This document shows positions 14,104 through 22,277 of a DNA stretch of 52,122 nt, piece after piece. How positions within the stretch are numbered: position 1 is the stretch's first letter; every line of letters starts with the position of its first letter. The DNA lies in assembly GCA_030609965.1 (NCBI GenBank), contig JAUWSQ010000014.1:1-52122 (forward strand). Direction: 5' to 3'. This DNA is from Candidatus Fermentibacterota bacterium. GTDB taxonomy: Bacteria; Fermentibacterota; Fermentibacteria; Fermentibacterales; JCC-6. The notes below the pieces were generated by a model. It saw nothing but the letters and a program-made list of their open reading frames with translations. It had not been told where the DNA came from and did not search any database. A program made the position numbers and the translations under genes.

Positions 14104-16830
14104 TTAACCGTTTATGCCGAAATTAGGGCCGAGAATGGTTATCTCATCATCATCCGGCGGTTTCCGCGGTTTGCCGCGTTCAGCAGATGGAGGTTCCGAA
14201 TAGACGTCACTTTCGATAACATTTTCCGAAAGCGTCAGGTTCTGGATAGTTTCCTTCAACTGCTGAATCAAAGATTTCTCGATTTTATGCTTCTTGAAAA
14301 AACCGCCCTCTACTTCGTCCAGAAGGTTCTGCAGTACAGGCCGTTCGGATATTCCACCGTATCTGCTGATGATTCGAAATGCTCCGGAAACAAGGATCTG
14401 GTCTTCGAAAAGAATGCTGGAAGGGCCATCCTGCAGGTTTCTGGAAAGAAAATCGATGATAGTCCTGTGATTGCCAAGCATACTGAAGGATTCCATAATC
14501 TCGATTCTGATATCACGGTTTTTTCTGAAGGCTTCGGTTATGCTGGGAATGAAAGCCGGATTGGTCATGGAATGCTTAGTGAGGATATCCAGGGCTATCT
14601 CCGCAACTTCCTTTGACTTATCGATGATGAGGTACATGGAAAGGCTTTCCGCAGTTGTCGAGGATACCTTTATGAGGGCCAGGAGGCATTCTCGTCTGAT
14701 TCTTGAATCAGGCACCTTACAGAGTTCCGCAAGAATGCTCTCGCTTGAGGGAGAGCCCAGATCACGAAGAACCTGTATCATGTTTCTGGCTTTGTACCAT
14801 TCCGTGTCCGGCAGGAGATAGGTGCTTCCGCCTACCTTTGCGTTGAAAGCAGTGACTATCTCGGTGAGTTTCTCATGGATCGCTGAGAGCCCCCTCTTGC
14901 CCATTTTAAGAAGCATTCGGAATGCTTTTGATCTGAGCCTTCTGCTATCCTCATGGAAAATGTTCACCAGCTGAGATACCAGGTTCTCAGGGGGAATGAT
15001 CATTGCAAGGTTGCTTGCCTCCCTGGAAACGATCTCATCATCGGATAGTATCTTCTGAACTAGAGCTTCCGCCGCGTTTATGGAATCCATCTTCCTCTGG
15101 GCTTCCGCCAGAGAGCGCTTTCTGGCAGCCTCCAGTTCAGTCCTTGAGAACCGCATTGCTTCCAGATTATGAAGTATCTTCCCCGCCTGAAGAGCAATAG
15201 TCATCATACCCCTGGCAAGTAGCGCTTCCATAAGGGAAGCTGTGAGTATTACAGCTCTGTAGAGAACATCCGGATCCTGTTCGCGCTTTATAAGCCTGGA
15301 AACATATTCGATTATCTGTATTGTTGAGTTTTCTTTTCCCCGCTCCACCGCCAGGAGAGCCATGTCCTGCAGCTTACCCACAGTTCTGTGCCTTGTATCC
15401 GGATCGGGTGATGGAAGGCTTGCCAGAAGCCTGTCTATAATTTTGCGGACAGCCTTCCATGCCATTCCTCTCTGAATAACACGGTTTGAAAGAAGCCCTT
15501 TTTCAAGCAGGGAGGGGTCAAGAGCGAATACGAACCTGGCTATCATCCCTCTCTGTTCCTCCTTGTTCTCCTTCGCGGCAGCGAGAACGGATTTAAGGGC
15601 ATTTCCGATCTTACTTCCGGGAAGGGAATCTATGCTTTCTCCTCGTTCAAGCCTGTCTATCAGCTCGGAGAAGATGGCATCCTCAATAGTGACCTCTCCC
15701 CGGGCCAGAGTTTGATCTTCTGTGTCCCCACCCTCTGATATAAGCTGGTAGTGGAATCGGTTTATGGAAATGGTATTCAGTCCACGGAGTTCAAGAAGCC
15801 TGTCCATCCCGCCGTGTTCCGAAATGTATAAGGGGGGTCTGTTGAATATCTTTGCGAAGGTTTTCACATCCTCAGCGGTTACTCCCGGATCGAAAGTAAG
15901 GCTGCTCATCTTCCGTTCTACGAAAGTTCTGACAAAACTGCTCATACTGGCGCTTTTTCTTTCCACGCTTATGTCATTAACCATAACGGTGTCACCCATT
16001 ACAGAAAGAGTGACCTGTTCCTTCTCTTTGTAGAATTTGGATAAGGTGTTAAGAAAGGATTCTATTGAGGGGTCTATCGATGGGTGTCCCGATGGAAACA
16101 TCTGAAGAGCTTTTATGAGAAGTTCAAGCCTTTTCACAAGATTCTCCGCGTTTCTCTGGGCTACTGCCAGTGACATTTGACTGGAACCCATATGAACCCG
16201 AAGATTATTTCCCGAAGCGAAATTATCCAGAGCAGTCTGACTGAAAGAGAAGCGCCATATTCCCGGAGAATTCTCTATGAAGTCAAATTCGGCAAGAATA
16301 TCTTTCAGAAATTTACGTATTTCTACCGGGAATGATGTAAGAGTGAGTCTTAAGGTTGCATCTTCCTTTCCCACCCCTTTGAGTATGGTCAGCGCGATGT
16401 CTGCGCCCGTGCAGTCCATATCCGATTCAGGGTCGAGAAAATCATCTTCTATAAGCACGTAAATAATCTCGATAAGTAAGGATACCTTTGCTATAATAGA
16501 TTTTGATGAGCCTGATGGAATGCGGTTGTAAAGGTTCCATACTTCTTCGAGTTTTGTTTTCGAGAACCAGTCATCCAGATCGCCCCAGTCCCAGTCCGGA
16601 GAACTTTTCTTAAGAAGAGGTCTGTCCAATAATGAAAGGAATGTTATCCCAGCCTCTATACGCTGGCAGGCATCTACGATAACAGAACCCAGCACATGAC
16701 CGATCTCATCCGGCTTGTAGCCGGAGATGAATTTGGCAAGGGTATCGATCCGTTCTTCGGGAGTATCTACGGAAGAAACGGCGGTTGTCAGCCTTGCCGC
16801 TATCCTGTCCGGATCCTCTTTGCTCTTCAT
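14104..16830 (-). CDS. Large HEAT-repeat protein
   Basis: A 908-residue, almost entirely helical protein with no signal peptide. Residues 230-400 contain a globular segment (VTLSVMGDTVMVNDISVERK). Residues 580-850 carry HEAT-like repeats (DSRRLRSKAFRMLLKMGKRG, SRIRRECLLALIKVSS). The C-terminus is a proline- and charge-rich tail ending DDDEITILGPNFG. It is the last gene of the minus-strand run that begins with the PadR gene, but a gap of about 100 nt separates it from the radical SAM gene, so it may have its own promoter. Probably a scaffold; the partner is unknown. Confidence 0.8.
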   Translation of the reverse strand: MKSKEDPDRIAARLTTAVSSVDTPEERIDTLAKFISGYKPDEIGHVLGSVIVDACQRIEAGITFLSLLDRPLLKKSSPDWDWGDLDDWFSKTKLEEVWNLYNRIPSGSSKSIIAKVSLLIEIIYVLIEDDFLDPESDMDCTGADIALTILKGVGKEDATLRLTLTSFPVEIRKFLKDILAEFDFIENSPGIWRFSFSQTALDNFASGNNLRVHMGSSQMSLAVAQRNAENLVKRLELLIKALQMFPSGHPSIDPSIESFLNTLSKFYKEKEQVTLSVMGDTVMVNDISVERKSASMSSFVRTFVERKMSSLTFDPGVTAEDVKTFAKIFNRPPLYISEHGGMDRLLELRGLNTISINRFHYQLISEGGDTEDQTLARGEVTIEDAIFSELIDRLERGESIDSLPGSKIGNALKSVLAAAKENKEEQRGMIARFVFALDPSLLEKGLLSNRVIQRGMAWKAVRKIIDRLLASLPSPDPDTRHRTVGKLQDMALLAVERGKENSTIQIIEYVSRLIKREQDPDVLYRAVILTASLMEALLARGMMTIALQAGKILHNLEAMRFSRTELEAARKRSLAEAQRKMDSINAAEALVQKILSDDEIVSREASNLAMIIPPENLVSQLVNIFHEDSRRLRSKAFRMLLKMGKRGLSAIHEKLTEIVTAFNAKVGGSTYLLPDTEWYKARNMIQVLRDLGSPSSESILAELCKVPDSRIRRECLLALIKVSSTTAESLSMYLIIDKSKEVAEIALDILTKHSMTNPAFIPSITEAFRKNRDIRIEIMESFSMLGNHRTIIDFLSRNLQDGPSSILFEDQILVSGAFRIISRYGGISERPVLQNLLDEVEGGFFKKHKIEKSLIQQLKETIQNLTLSENVIESDVYSEPPSAERGKPRKPPDDDEITILGPNFGING

Positions 16831-16934
16831 ATCCTGCTCCTATCGACTGGCAATACGCCTGTACGATAAACAAAATGTATCAAGAAGGTCAACGTCATTG
16901 ATCGAACAGCATCAAATCTGAAGGCTGATTATTC

Positions 16935-17882
16935 TCAACGGAACTTTCTGAGATAGAACGTTTTTCCTCCATATTCCGTCTCAACAAGATCTCCTCTGAA
17001 GATTAAATCGTCAACAATCGCCCATTCAGCACTCGACCTCTTCAAAAGATCTTCGACGGCATCCCTTCGCATCGGATGGACCGCAGTTATGCTGAGCAGG
17101 TCCTCACCAGCATTCCCTGTGGATGCAAATGTACTCCCCTCGTAACCGACAAGGAGCTCCACCCGATTTTGCTTCCTGCTGAGCTGCTGATATGCTCGAT
17201 TAACGACCTCTTCTTCGGGCGGCTGCCCAAGTTTTTCCGCCGGAGGTCTTGTTGGTACAGCAAGGTAGGAAATATCCGGCTGAAGGATAGTCAGAAAATC
17301 ACTTACAGCTTCGATGTCGGCAGCAGTGTCGTTGATATCTCTCACGAGCATCGTTTCTGTTACCAGCATTCCCCCGAAGGTATGGGCAAACTCCATCATC
17401 CCGTTAAGTAGTGTCTCAAGCTGCAGGCTCATATGCGGACGATTGAGCGTATACCACGATTTCTCAATTACTGAATCCACTTTGATCGAAACCCAGTCTG
17501 CATTCATCAACTCTGCTCTGACATCCTCCCGCCAGAGTAGAGAACCGTTCGTGATCACTCCGATCTTAAACCCAAGCGAGCGCAGGAGGTTTATTTCCAG
17601 GCCGAGATTGATGTCCAGTGTCGGTTCACCATCCGGGACGAAAGTGAGATAGTCAATCGGCTCGTTCTTTCTTTCGGCTTTATCGGTTTTGTCACTGACT
17701 GCTCTTTCAAGCTCGTCAGGCTTATAGAACTGCCGGCGATCGATTTCCTTGTGGACCGCTCGCCCAACCTGGCAGTACACGCAGGAGTATGTACATGCCT
17801 TGTGCGGGATGTTGTTGATGCCCAGGCTGCGGCCCAGGCGCCTCGACGGAACCGGTCCGAAAGCGATCAACGCTTCCTCCAT
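16935..17882 (-). CDS. Radical SAM protein, COG0731-like
   Basis: A 315-residue protein with the CxxxCxxC motif at Cys30, Cys34, Cys37 (CTYSCVYC), which binds the 4Fe-4S cluster that cleaves S-adenosylmethionine. The start GPVPSRRLGRSLGINN and the segment FVPDGEPTLDINLG are typical of the COG0731 Fe-S oxidoreductase family. The C-terminal 70 residues look like a small winged helix. It lies downstream of the MinD/NifX-like genes with which such proteins often cluster in anaerobes. The substrate is unknown. Confidence 0.88.
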   Translation of the reverse strand: MEEALIAFGPVPSRRLGRSLGINNIPHKACTYSCVYCQVGRAVHKEIDRRQFYKPDELERAVSDKTDKAERKNEPIDYLTFVPDGEPTLDINLGLEINLLRSLGFKIGVITNGSLLWREDVRAELMNADWVSIKVDSVIEKSWYTLNRPHMSLQLETLLNGMMEFAHTFGGMLVTETMLVRDINDTAADIEAVSDFLTILQPDISYLAVPTRPPAEKLGQPPEEEVVNRAYQQLSRKQNRVELLVGYEGSTFASTGNAGEDLLSITAVHPMRRDAVEDLLKRSSAEWAIVDDLIFRGDLVETEYGGKTFYLRKFR

Positions 17883-17907
17883 TCTACCGCATCAGTCACT
17901 ATTTAAC

Positions 17908-18369
17908 TCAAGTGGTTGCAGCTGTCTCGGGGCCGATCTGCTCAGGATCAGGCTGCTCTTCGATTCGCACGAACTTGCCCCTTGCTGTCGCCATGATCTG
18001 GCCGTTCTGTGCTATCTCGGCCTTAAGAAGGTGCAGTTTTGAAGAGGATCGAGTTATCCATGCCCGGACGGTAACTGACTGGCAGCATTCTATGGGGTGC
18101 AGGAACTTGATATTCAATTCGGCAGTTACAGCATGAATGCCGTGCGCGAACATGCAATTAGTCATCGCTCCGTCGAGAAGAGCAGATGTAATCCCGCCAT
18201 GAAGCACATTGTGATATCCCTGGAAGGTCTGATTACAATCGAACATCGCTTCAACGCTGCCGTCAGGAAGACTTTTAAAACTCAGGCGGAGCCCGTGTTC
18301 ATTCTGGGAACTGCATACGACGCACCCCGCGTGAGGATGCAATCGAACATTCGCTGATTCTTGTCCCAT
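17908..18369 (-). CDS. PaaI-like hotdog thioesterase
   Basis: A 153-residue protein with the PaaI-type hotdog core: NVLHGGITSALLDGAMTNCM matches the HGG-x(7)-D active-site pattern, and VTAELNIKFLHPI is the second strand region. Its ATG overlaps the last base of the MinD-like gene upstream, so the two are translationally coupled. Such enzymes hydrolyse acyl-CoA thioesters. The N-terminal HAGCVVCSSQNEHGL has a Cys pair that is common in this subgroup. The natural substrate is not known. Confidence 0.87.
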   Translation of the reverse strand: MGQESANVRLHPHAGCVVCSSQNEHGLRLSFKSLPDGSVEAMFDCNQTFQGYHNVLHGGITSALLDGAMTNCMFAHGIHAVTAELNIKFLHPIECCQSVTVRAWITRSSSKLHLLKAEIAQNGQIMATARGKFVRIEEQPDPEQIGPETAATT

Positions 18370-19304
18370 CAGGCTTGCGGTCGCAGGGGTTCGGATCCGA
18401 TAGAATCCAAACCCTTTCCGATAAGGGAATAAATGGCTTCCCAGATTCGAGAAATAGCGATTGAGGCCGGAGAGGAAGGATCAAATGAATTCACCGGAAG
18501 ACCCTTTGACATGGACCGGGTAACGTTGGGGTCATAGGGTATTCTTCCAAGTAGAGGAATACCATCCTGTTTACAGAACCCCTCAATTTTCAGGGTTTTA
18601 CCGGGGTTGATATCGCTTCGGTTAATACATACCGCAGGCGGAATTCCGAAGTGCTTTACCGTTTCAAGGATTCGCTCCAGGTCATGAATTGCCGATACAC
18701 CCGGTTCAGTCGATATCACGGCAAGGTCAGCTCCTGCGCATGCGGCTATTACAGGGCAGCCTATTCCTGGAGGGCCGTCAACCATAAGGATGGATTCAGG
18801 GATTTCTCTGGATTTATTGATTGCCGCATTCTTGACGGTCGTAACGAGTTTACCGGAATTTTCCTCCCCAGCCTTCATCTCTGCGTGATAAAGAGTTCCG
18901 TAGACAGACCCGGATACAAACCATGCTCCTGCAGTGGTTCTTGCGCTTGCTATCGCATTCAGAGGACACTGGTAGACGCACGAGTTGCATCCCTCACAGG
19001 CGATTCTGTTTATCCTGTATGTGTTTTCAGAAGAATCCGGGGGAATCACTGCATTAAACCTGCAGACATCAACGCACCTGCCGCAGCCGGTACACTTTAC
19101 GCTATCGATCTCAGCCTTGTATCCCCCGGTGAAGTAGAACTCTTCCAGTTTCGTCGTTTTTAGAAGTATTTCCAGATTGGCAGCATCAACATCCGCATCC
19201 GCGAGAACAAGCCTGTGCAGATCTGCAGCCTCATGAGCAAGAGCCGCTGTAAGGGATGTTTTTCCCGTTCCGCCCTTTCCACTGAGAATGACAATCTGCT
19301 TCAC
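18369..19304 (-). CDS. MinD/Mrp-type ATPase with two 4Fe-4S ferredoxin motifs (second copy)
   Basis: A 311-residue protein with a deviant Walker A (SGKGGTGKTSLT, residues 8-19). Inserted after strand 2 is a bacterial ferredoxin with Cys71/74/77/81 and Cys103/106/109/113 (CTGCGRCVDVC, CEGCNSCVYQC). Walker B-like MVDGPPGIGCPVIA follows. It overlaps the sister gene upstream by 4 nt. Such paired ATPases sit beside NifX-like proteins in many anaerobes and are thought to work in Fe-S or metal-cluster handling. Nitrogen fixation is not implied. Confidence 0.93.
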   Translation of the reverse strand: MKQIVILSGKGGTGKTSLTAALAHEAADLHRLVLADADVDAANLEILLKTTKLEEFYFTGGYKAEIDSVKCTGCGRCVDVCRFNAVIPPDSSENTYRINRIACEGCNSCVYQCPLNAIASARTTAGAWFVSGSVYGTLYHAEMKAGEENSGKLVTTVKNAAINKSREIPESILMVDGPPGIGCPVIAACAGADLAVISTEPGVSAIHDLERILETVKHFGIPPAVCINRSDINPGKTLKIEGFCKQDGIPLLGRIPYDPNVTRSMSKGLPVNSFDPSSPASIAISRIWEAIYSLIGKGLDSIGSEPLRPQA

Positions 19305-20164
19305 TTCATTACCTCTTTCCTGACAATCGCGAGAATATCAAGGAATACTTCCCTGTATTCGGGAAGACCACTCAGGAGAGGGATTCCCTCGGAAAGCATC
19401 TCTGCAATTCTTCTATCCATGGGTATTTTAGCCAGAACGGGCAGATTTGCGGTCAGGCAGTACTTCTCAACTTCATTGTTGCCAATTCCGTCTCGGTTGA
19501 TGATAACACCGGCAGGAATGTTCAGCTGGCTGACAACCACATCCACGGCGGCCTTAAGGTCATGAAGCCCGAAAGGAGTCGGTTCCGTTACAAGAATAAC
19601 ATATTCGCTTCTACTGACAGCCTCAACTACCGGGCAGGATGTTCCGGGGGAAGAATCAATAATGACTGTGGAGTTGCCCGACTCAGGAAGGTACTCGTCA
19701 AGCAGAGATGCAATAACGGGTACAGGCATGGCCTGTCCTACGTTGAGAACTCCTCTGGCAAAGTCAATGGAACCGTCCGTTCCGCCCTCGATCCTGCCTG
19801 TTACATGTGTTATCTCGCTGATAGCACCTTCCGGGCAGACAAGACCGCAGCTTCCGCAGCCGTGGCAAAGGTCGCGGAAAACCAGTACTTTCTCTCCCGC
19901 GACGGCGATAGCGTTCCAAACACATACCTCAGCACATCTGCCGCAATAGGTGCATTTATCAAGATCGACTTCCGGAACCAGGACTCCTGTTTCCCTCCCG
20001 GATGTGTAGTCTATATCAAGGAATAGCCCCGAGTTAGGTTCCTCCACATCGCAGTCAAGCAGTAGGGGTTTTGCAGAGGACTGATCAGCGGCGGAAATGG
20101 CAAGACTTACCGCTACCGTTGTTTTGCCAGTGCCGCCTTTACCGCTGGCTACAGCTATAATCAT
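19301..20164 (-). CDS. MinD/Mrp-type ATPase with two 4Fe-4S ferredoxin motifs (first copy)
   Basis: A 287-residue paralogue of the next gene. Walker A is ASGKGGTGKTTVA (residues 6-18). Ferredoxin Cys are 71/74/77/81 and 100/103/106/110 (CTYCGRCAEVC, CHGCGSCGLVC), and VIIDSSPGTSCPVVEA is the switch region. The two paralogues probably form a heterodimer, as similar neighbouring pairs are assumed to do. A 4-nt overlap with the downstream copy shows coupled translation. The role is likely ATP-driven Fe-S or metal cluster transfer. Confidence 0.93.
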   Translation of the reverse strand: MIIAVASGKGGTGKTTVAVSLAISAADQSSAKPLLLDCDVEEPNSGLFLDIDYTSGRETGVLVPEVDLDKCTYCGRCAEVCVWNAIAVAGEKVLVFRDLCHGCGSCGLVCPEGAISEITHVTGRIEGGTDGSIDFARGVLNVGQAMPVPVIASLLDEYLPESGNSTVIIDSSPGTSCPVVEAVSRSEYVILVTEPTPFGLHDLKAAVDVVVSQLNIPAGVIINRDGIGNNEVEKYCLTANLPVLAKIPMDRRIAEMLSEGIPLLSGLPEYREVFLDILAIVRKEVMK

Positions 20165-20173
20165 AAAGGTCGA

Positions 20174-20368
20174 CTACCCGCGGGTCATTCTTGCCCCGCA
20201 CTTCGGGCAGGTCAGGCTGTTACACGGTGTCCCAACCTTATGCTGCTGCTTGTGCCCGCAGCCCGGGCAGACGCAGTCGCCGCCGGGCCCTGCAGCGTAT
20301 GGACCACCTCCGCGGCCTTTGCCGCCTGAGGGATTCCTTCCCTGTCCTCTTCCTCCTCCTGTGTTCAT
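20174..20368 (-). CDS. Small Gly-rich zinc-ribbon protein
   Basis: A 64-residue protein: a Gly/Arg-rich N-terminus (MNTGGGRGQGRNPSGGKGRG) and a C-terminal double Cys motif CVCPGCGHKQQHKVG and CNSLTCPKCGARM, which can bind one metal. It is a common companion of NifX-like and MinD/ferredoxin genes, and here it lies 9 nt before the first of these ATPases. It may carry a metal or Fe-S part between partners, which is inference. Confidence 0.8.
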   Translation of the reverse strand: MNTGGGRGQGRNPSGGKGRGGGPYAAGPGGDCVCPGCGHKQQHKVGTPCNSLTCPKCGARMTRG

Positions 20369-20384
20369 GTTTCTGTCCTTTCTA

Positions 20385-20858
20385 TTACTCTCTTTTTTTA
20401 TCCGGGAGCTTGACTATTACCTCATCAAGTTTTTCGAGAAGGGCTGCGGCTTCTTCCCTGAGGCGCTCTACAGGTTCATGCTCATAACCGTCATGGGCGT
20501 GCTCGATGCTCTCCCGGCATGGCAAAGCCGCTGAAAGGCTGCCAGCAGCAAAATCATTCACAGCACTTCTGACTGTACCTGCAGCCCCTGTAGAACATCT
20601 AATCCCGTAATTCTCAAAGATGGATATAGCTCTTCGCCCCATGCCGCCTGCAAGCATTACATCAGCCTTAAGCTCCTTTATGAAGGCTGGTACCTGCCCG
20701 GGGGAATGGCCGTTGAAGAAGGGGTTTTCCACCGATTCCACATTAGTGATCTCGTTTTCATTGAGATCTACTATTGTAAAGTACGGGCACCTGCCGAAAT
20801 GATGGCTTACAGAACTGTCAAGTTTATTACTATTGTCAGATGATACGACAATTTTCAT
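20385..20858 (-). CDS. NifX/NifB-C-terminal-like (dinitrogenase Fe-Mo cofactor) domain protein
   Basis: A 157-residue protein of the MTH1175/NifX family: IVVSSDNSNKLDSSVSHHFG, RCPYFTIVDLN, PAFIKELKADVMLAGGMGRR and ENYGIRCSTGAAGTVRSAV. A charged helical tail of about 45 residues follows (VERLREEAAALLEKLDEVIV). In nitrogen fixers the domain binds a Fe-Mo cofactor precursor; in anaerobes like this the ligand is unknown. It follows its paralogue at 20864-21361 by 5 nt. Confidence 0.9.
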   Translation of the reverse strand: MKIVVSSDNSNKLDSSVSHHFGRCPYFTIVDLNENEITNVESVENPFFNGHSPGQVPAFIKELKADVMLAGGMGRRAISIFENYGIRCSTGAAGTVRSAVNDFAAGSLSAALPCRESIEHAHDGYEHEPVERLREEAAALLEKLDEVIVKLPDKKRE

Positions 20859-20863
20859 AAGGT

Positions 20864-21361
20864 CTATTCCCCCTTGATTCTATCAAGCTGCTGGAGGATC
20901 GCAGCGATCTGGCCTCTGAGATCTCTAAGCTTTGCGGACAGCATTTCAAGTTCAGATTCGGAGTCACCTGTATTTTCTGAAAAACGTGAGGAGTTCCCTG
21001 CCATCCCTGAATGGGAATCAGCGTTCGCCGCCCCCATCATAGGGAGCTCTCCACGGTTGAAAGCCTCAACAGTTTCCCTGACCGTTCCGCCAGTCGCTGT
21101 ATAACATGGAACGGATCCCGCACTGAGTACTTCGTAGGCGTTGGGACCGATACTTGAAGATATCACGGATCCGGGGTTCTTCTTCAGAACGAACTGTGCC
21201 GCTTCTATTCCGGCTCCGCTGCTCTGGTTTACAGCCGGGTTATCAAAGCTCTCGCTGGTGAAATCCTCGGTATCCACCAGAAGGTAGAACTCCGTTCTGC
21301 CGAAAACAGTACTGATTGTATCATCAACGCTTTTACCGGTTGAACTTACGATTGCTTTCAT
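20864..21361 (-). CDS. NifX-like domain protein (paralogue)
   Basis: A 165-residue protein with IVSSTGKSVDDTISTVFGRT, FYLLVDTEDF, AAQFVLKKNPGSVISSSIGP and CYTATGGTVRETVEAFNRGE, the NifX/MTH1175 fold. A linker then leads to a coiled-coil-like tail (LEMLSAKLRDLRGQIAAILQ). Both paralogues have such tails, which suggests pairing with each other or with the DUF5320 protein just upstream, which also ends in a helix. Confidence 0.9.
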   Translation of the reverse strand: MKAIVSSTGKSVDDTISTVFGRTEFYLLVDTEDFTSESFDNPAVNQSSGAGIEAAQFVLKKNPGSVISSSIGPNAYEVLSAGSVPCYTATGGTVRETVEAFNRGELPMMGAANADSHSGMAGNSSRFSENTGDSESELEMLSAKLRDLRGQIAAILQQLDRIKGE

Positions 21362-21364
21362 AGA

Positions 21365-21712
21365 TTATTCCTTTTCTGCTTTTCTTTTCAAAAGCTGATT
21401 CACACGATAGGCTATCTGCTCGATCGTGTCCGCAACAAACTGAACCTGGCTTTTCAACGATTCCGTTTCCGTGGGTACCTGGTTGTAAGCCTGGCTGTCG
21501 TACTGCGGATACCTGCGCCATTGAGGGAGACCAGTCTCGTAGTATCTGTTCCTCATGCCCCTGCCACCACCTCTTCTACTGAAGAAGCCGCCTCCGCCGG
21601 AGCGGCCCGGGGCAGTTGCGTATCCATCCGCCGGATACCCGGAGCATCTTCCCATACCTCTTCCGGTCAGGGGTCCTTCTCCCCTGGGTCCTGTTCCATT
21701 TCCTGCCGGCAT
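21365..21712 (-). CDS. DUF5320 protein
   Basis: I start it at the ATG at 21712, with AAAGGAG upstream; this gives MPAGNGTGPRGEGPLTGRGM and GRCSGY, the diagnostic DUF5320 beginning. A Gly/Arg-rich stretch and a C-terminal helix (SLKSQVQFVADTIEQIAYRV) follow, for about 115 residues. The family is almost always found with NifX-like and MinD/ferredoxin genes. Its role is unknown; the helix may bind the NifX-like partners. Confidence 0.88.
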   Translation of the reverse strand: MPAGNGTGPRGEGPLTGRGMGRCSGYPADGYATAPGRSGGGGFFSRRGGGRGMRNRYYETGLPQWRRYPQYDSQAYNQVPTETESLKSQVQFVADTIEQIAYRVNQLLKRKAEKE

Positions 21713-21728
21713 GATAACTCCTTTCTTT

Positions 21729-22127
21729 TTAAGTTTCTTTGCCGTTATTATGATGCAGATCCATATGATTCCTGTACTCATTGAAGAAGCGGTGGAGTAT
21801 TCTGTCAGTTTCCTCGAGGTCTCTAACCCATATCTGGAGATATCCATCACCCGCAGGAGAGAGAGAGTAAACCCTTCTTGCGGGACCAGAATCACCCTCT
21901 GCCCATCTGGAAGTTACAAAACTCCTGTTCTCCAGGCTTCTGAGGATGCGGTAGATAGTGCTTGAATCCGCGGGGTTTTCTGTGAAACCGAATTTACCGA
22001 GGTTCTCAAGCAGTTCGTAACCGTACGATTCCCCACCATGGAGCAGAAGCAGAAGGCAGGGCTCGAGAAACCTGTTTATCCTTCTACCGCAACGATTATG
22101 AGCTCCGCCACCCCTTCTTCCTGGCAT
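21729..22127 (-). CDS. PadR-family transcriptional regulator
   Basis: A protein of about 132 residues. I start it at the ATG at 22127, with GGAGG 4 nt upstream. After a Gly/Arg/Cys-bearing tail (MPGRRGGGAHNRCGRRINRF) comes the PadR winged helix: LEPCLLLLLHGGESYGYELL, IYRILRSLENRSFVTSRW and RRVYSLSPAGDGYLQIW. It is first in the DUF5320/NifX/MinD operon and probably represses it. An inverted repeat around its -35 box is the likely operator. Confidence 0.9.
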   Translation of the reverse strand: MPGRRGGGAHNRCGRRINRFLEPCLLLLLHGGESYGYELLENLGKFGFTENPADSSTIYRILRSLENRSFVTSRWAEGDSGPARRVYSLSPAGDGYLQIWVRDLEETDRILHRFFNEYRNHMDLHHNNGKET

Positions 22128-22162
22128 AGTGCCTCCTTCATCTATATGCATGCTGCACCTAG

Positions 22163-22198
22163 ATGATAATAGCAGTATCCGCATTGTCAAGTGCGGAT
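22163..22198 (-). promoter_or_regulatory. Promoter and putative PadR operator
   Basis: On the minus strand TTGACA (22190-22185) and TATCAT (22168-22163) are spaced by 16 bp. The -35 box lies inside an inverted repeat of 7-bp arms, ATCCGCA (22177-22183) and TGCGGAT (22192-22198), 8 bp apart. A dimeric repressor bound there would cover the -35 box. The repeat differs from the ATGT-N8-ACAT sequence of classic PadR but keeps the 8-bp gap. Confidence 0.65.
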
Positions 22199-22277
22199 TG
22201 TTCCTTTACTGCTTATGGATGCATATTCGGGTCGTTCTATAACCTCCTGAATATTATACGGATTTGATTGAAGAAAG

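Noticed and set aside
14104..16830. Several plus-strand frames of 60-116 codons opposite the HEAT-repeat gene
   Set aside because: They are shadows of the codon pattern of the long minus-strand gene and lack ribosome sites or recognisable domains.
20385..21361. NifX-like genes as evidence of nitrogen fixation
   Set aside because: No nifH, nifD, nifK, nifE or nifN gene is present; the same domains are common in non-fixing anaerobes with DUF5320 and MinD-like genes.
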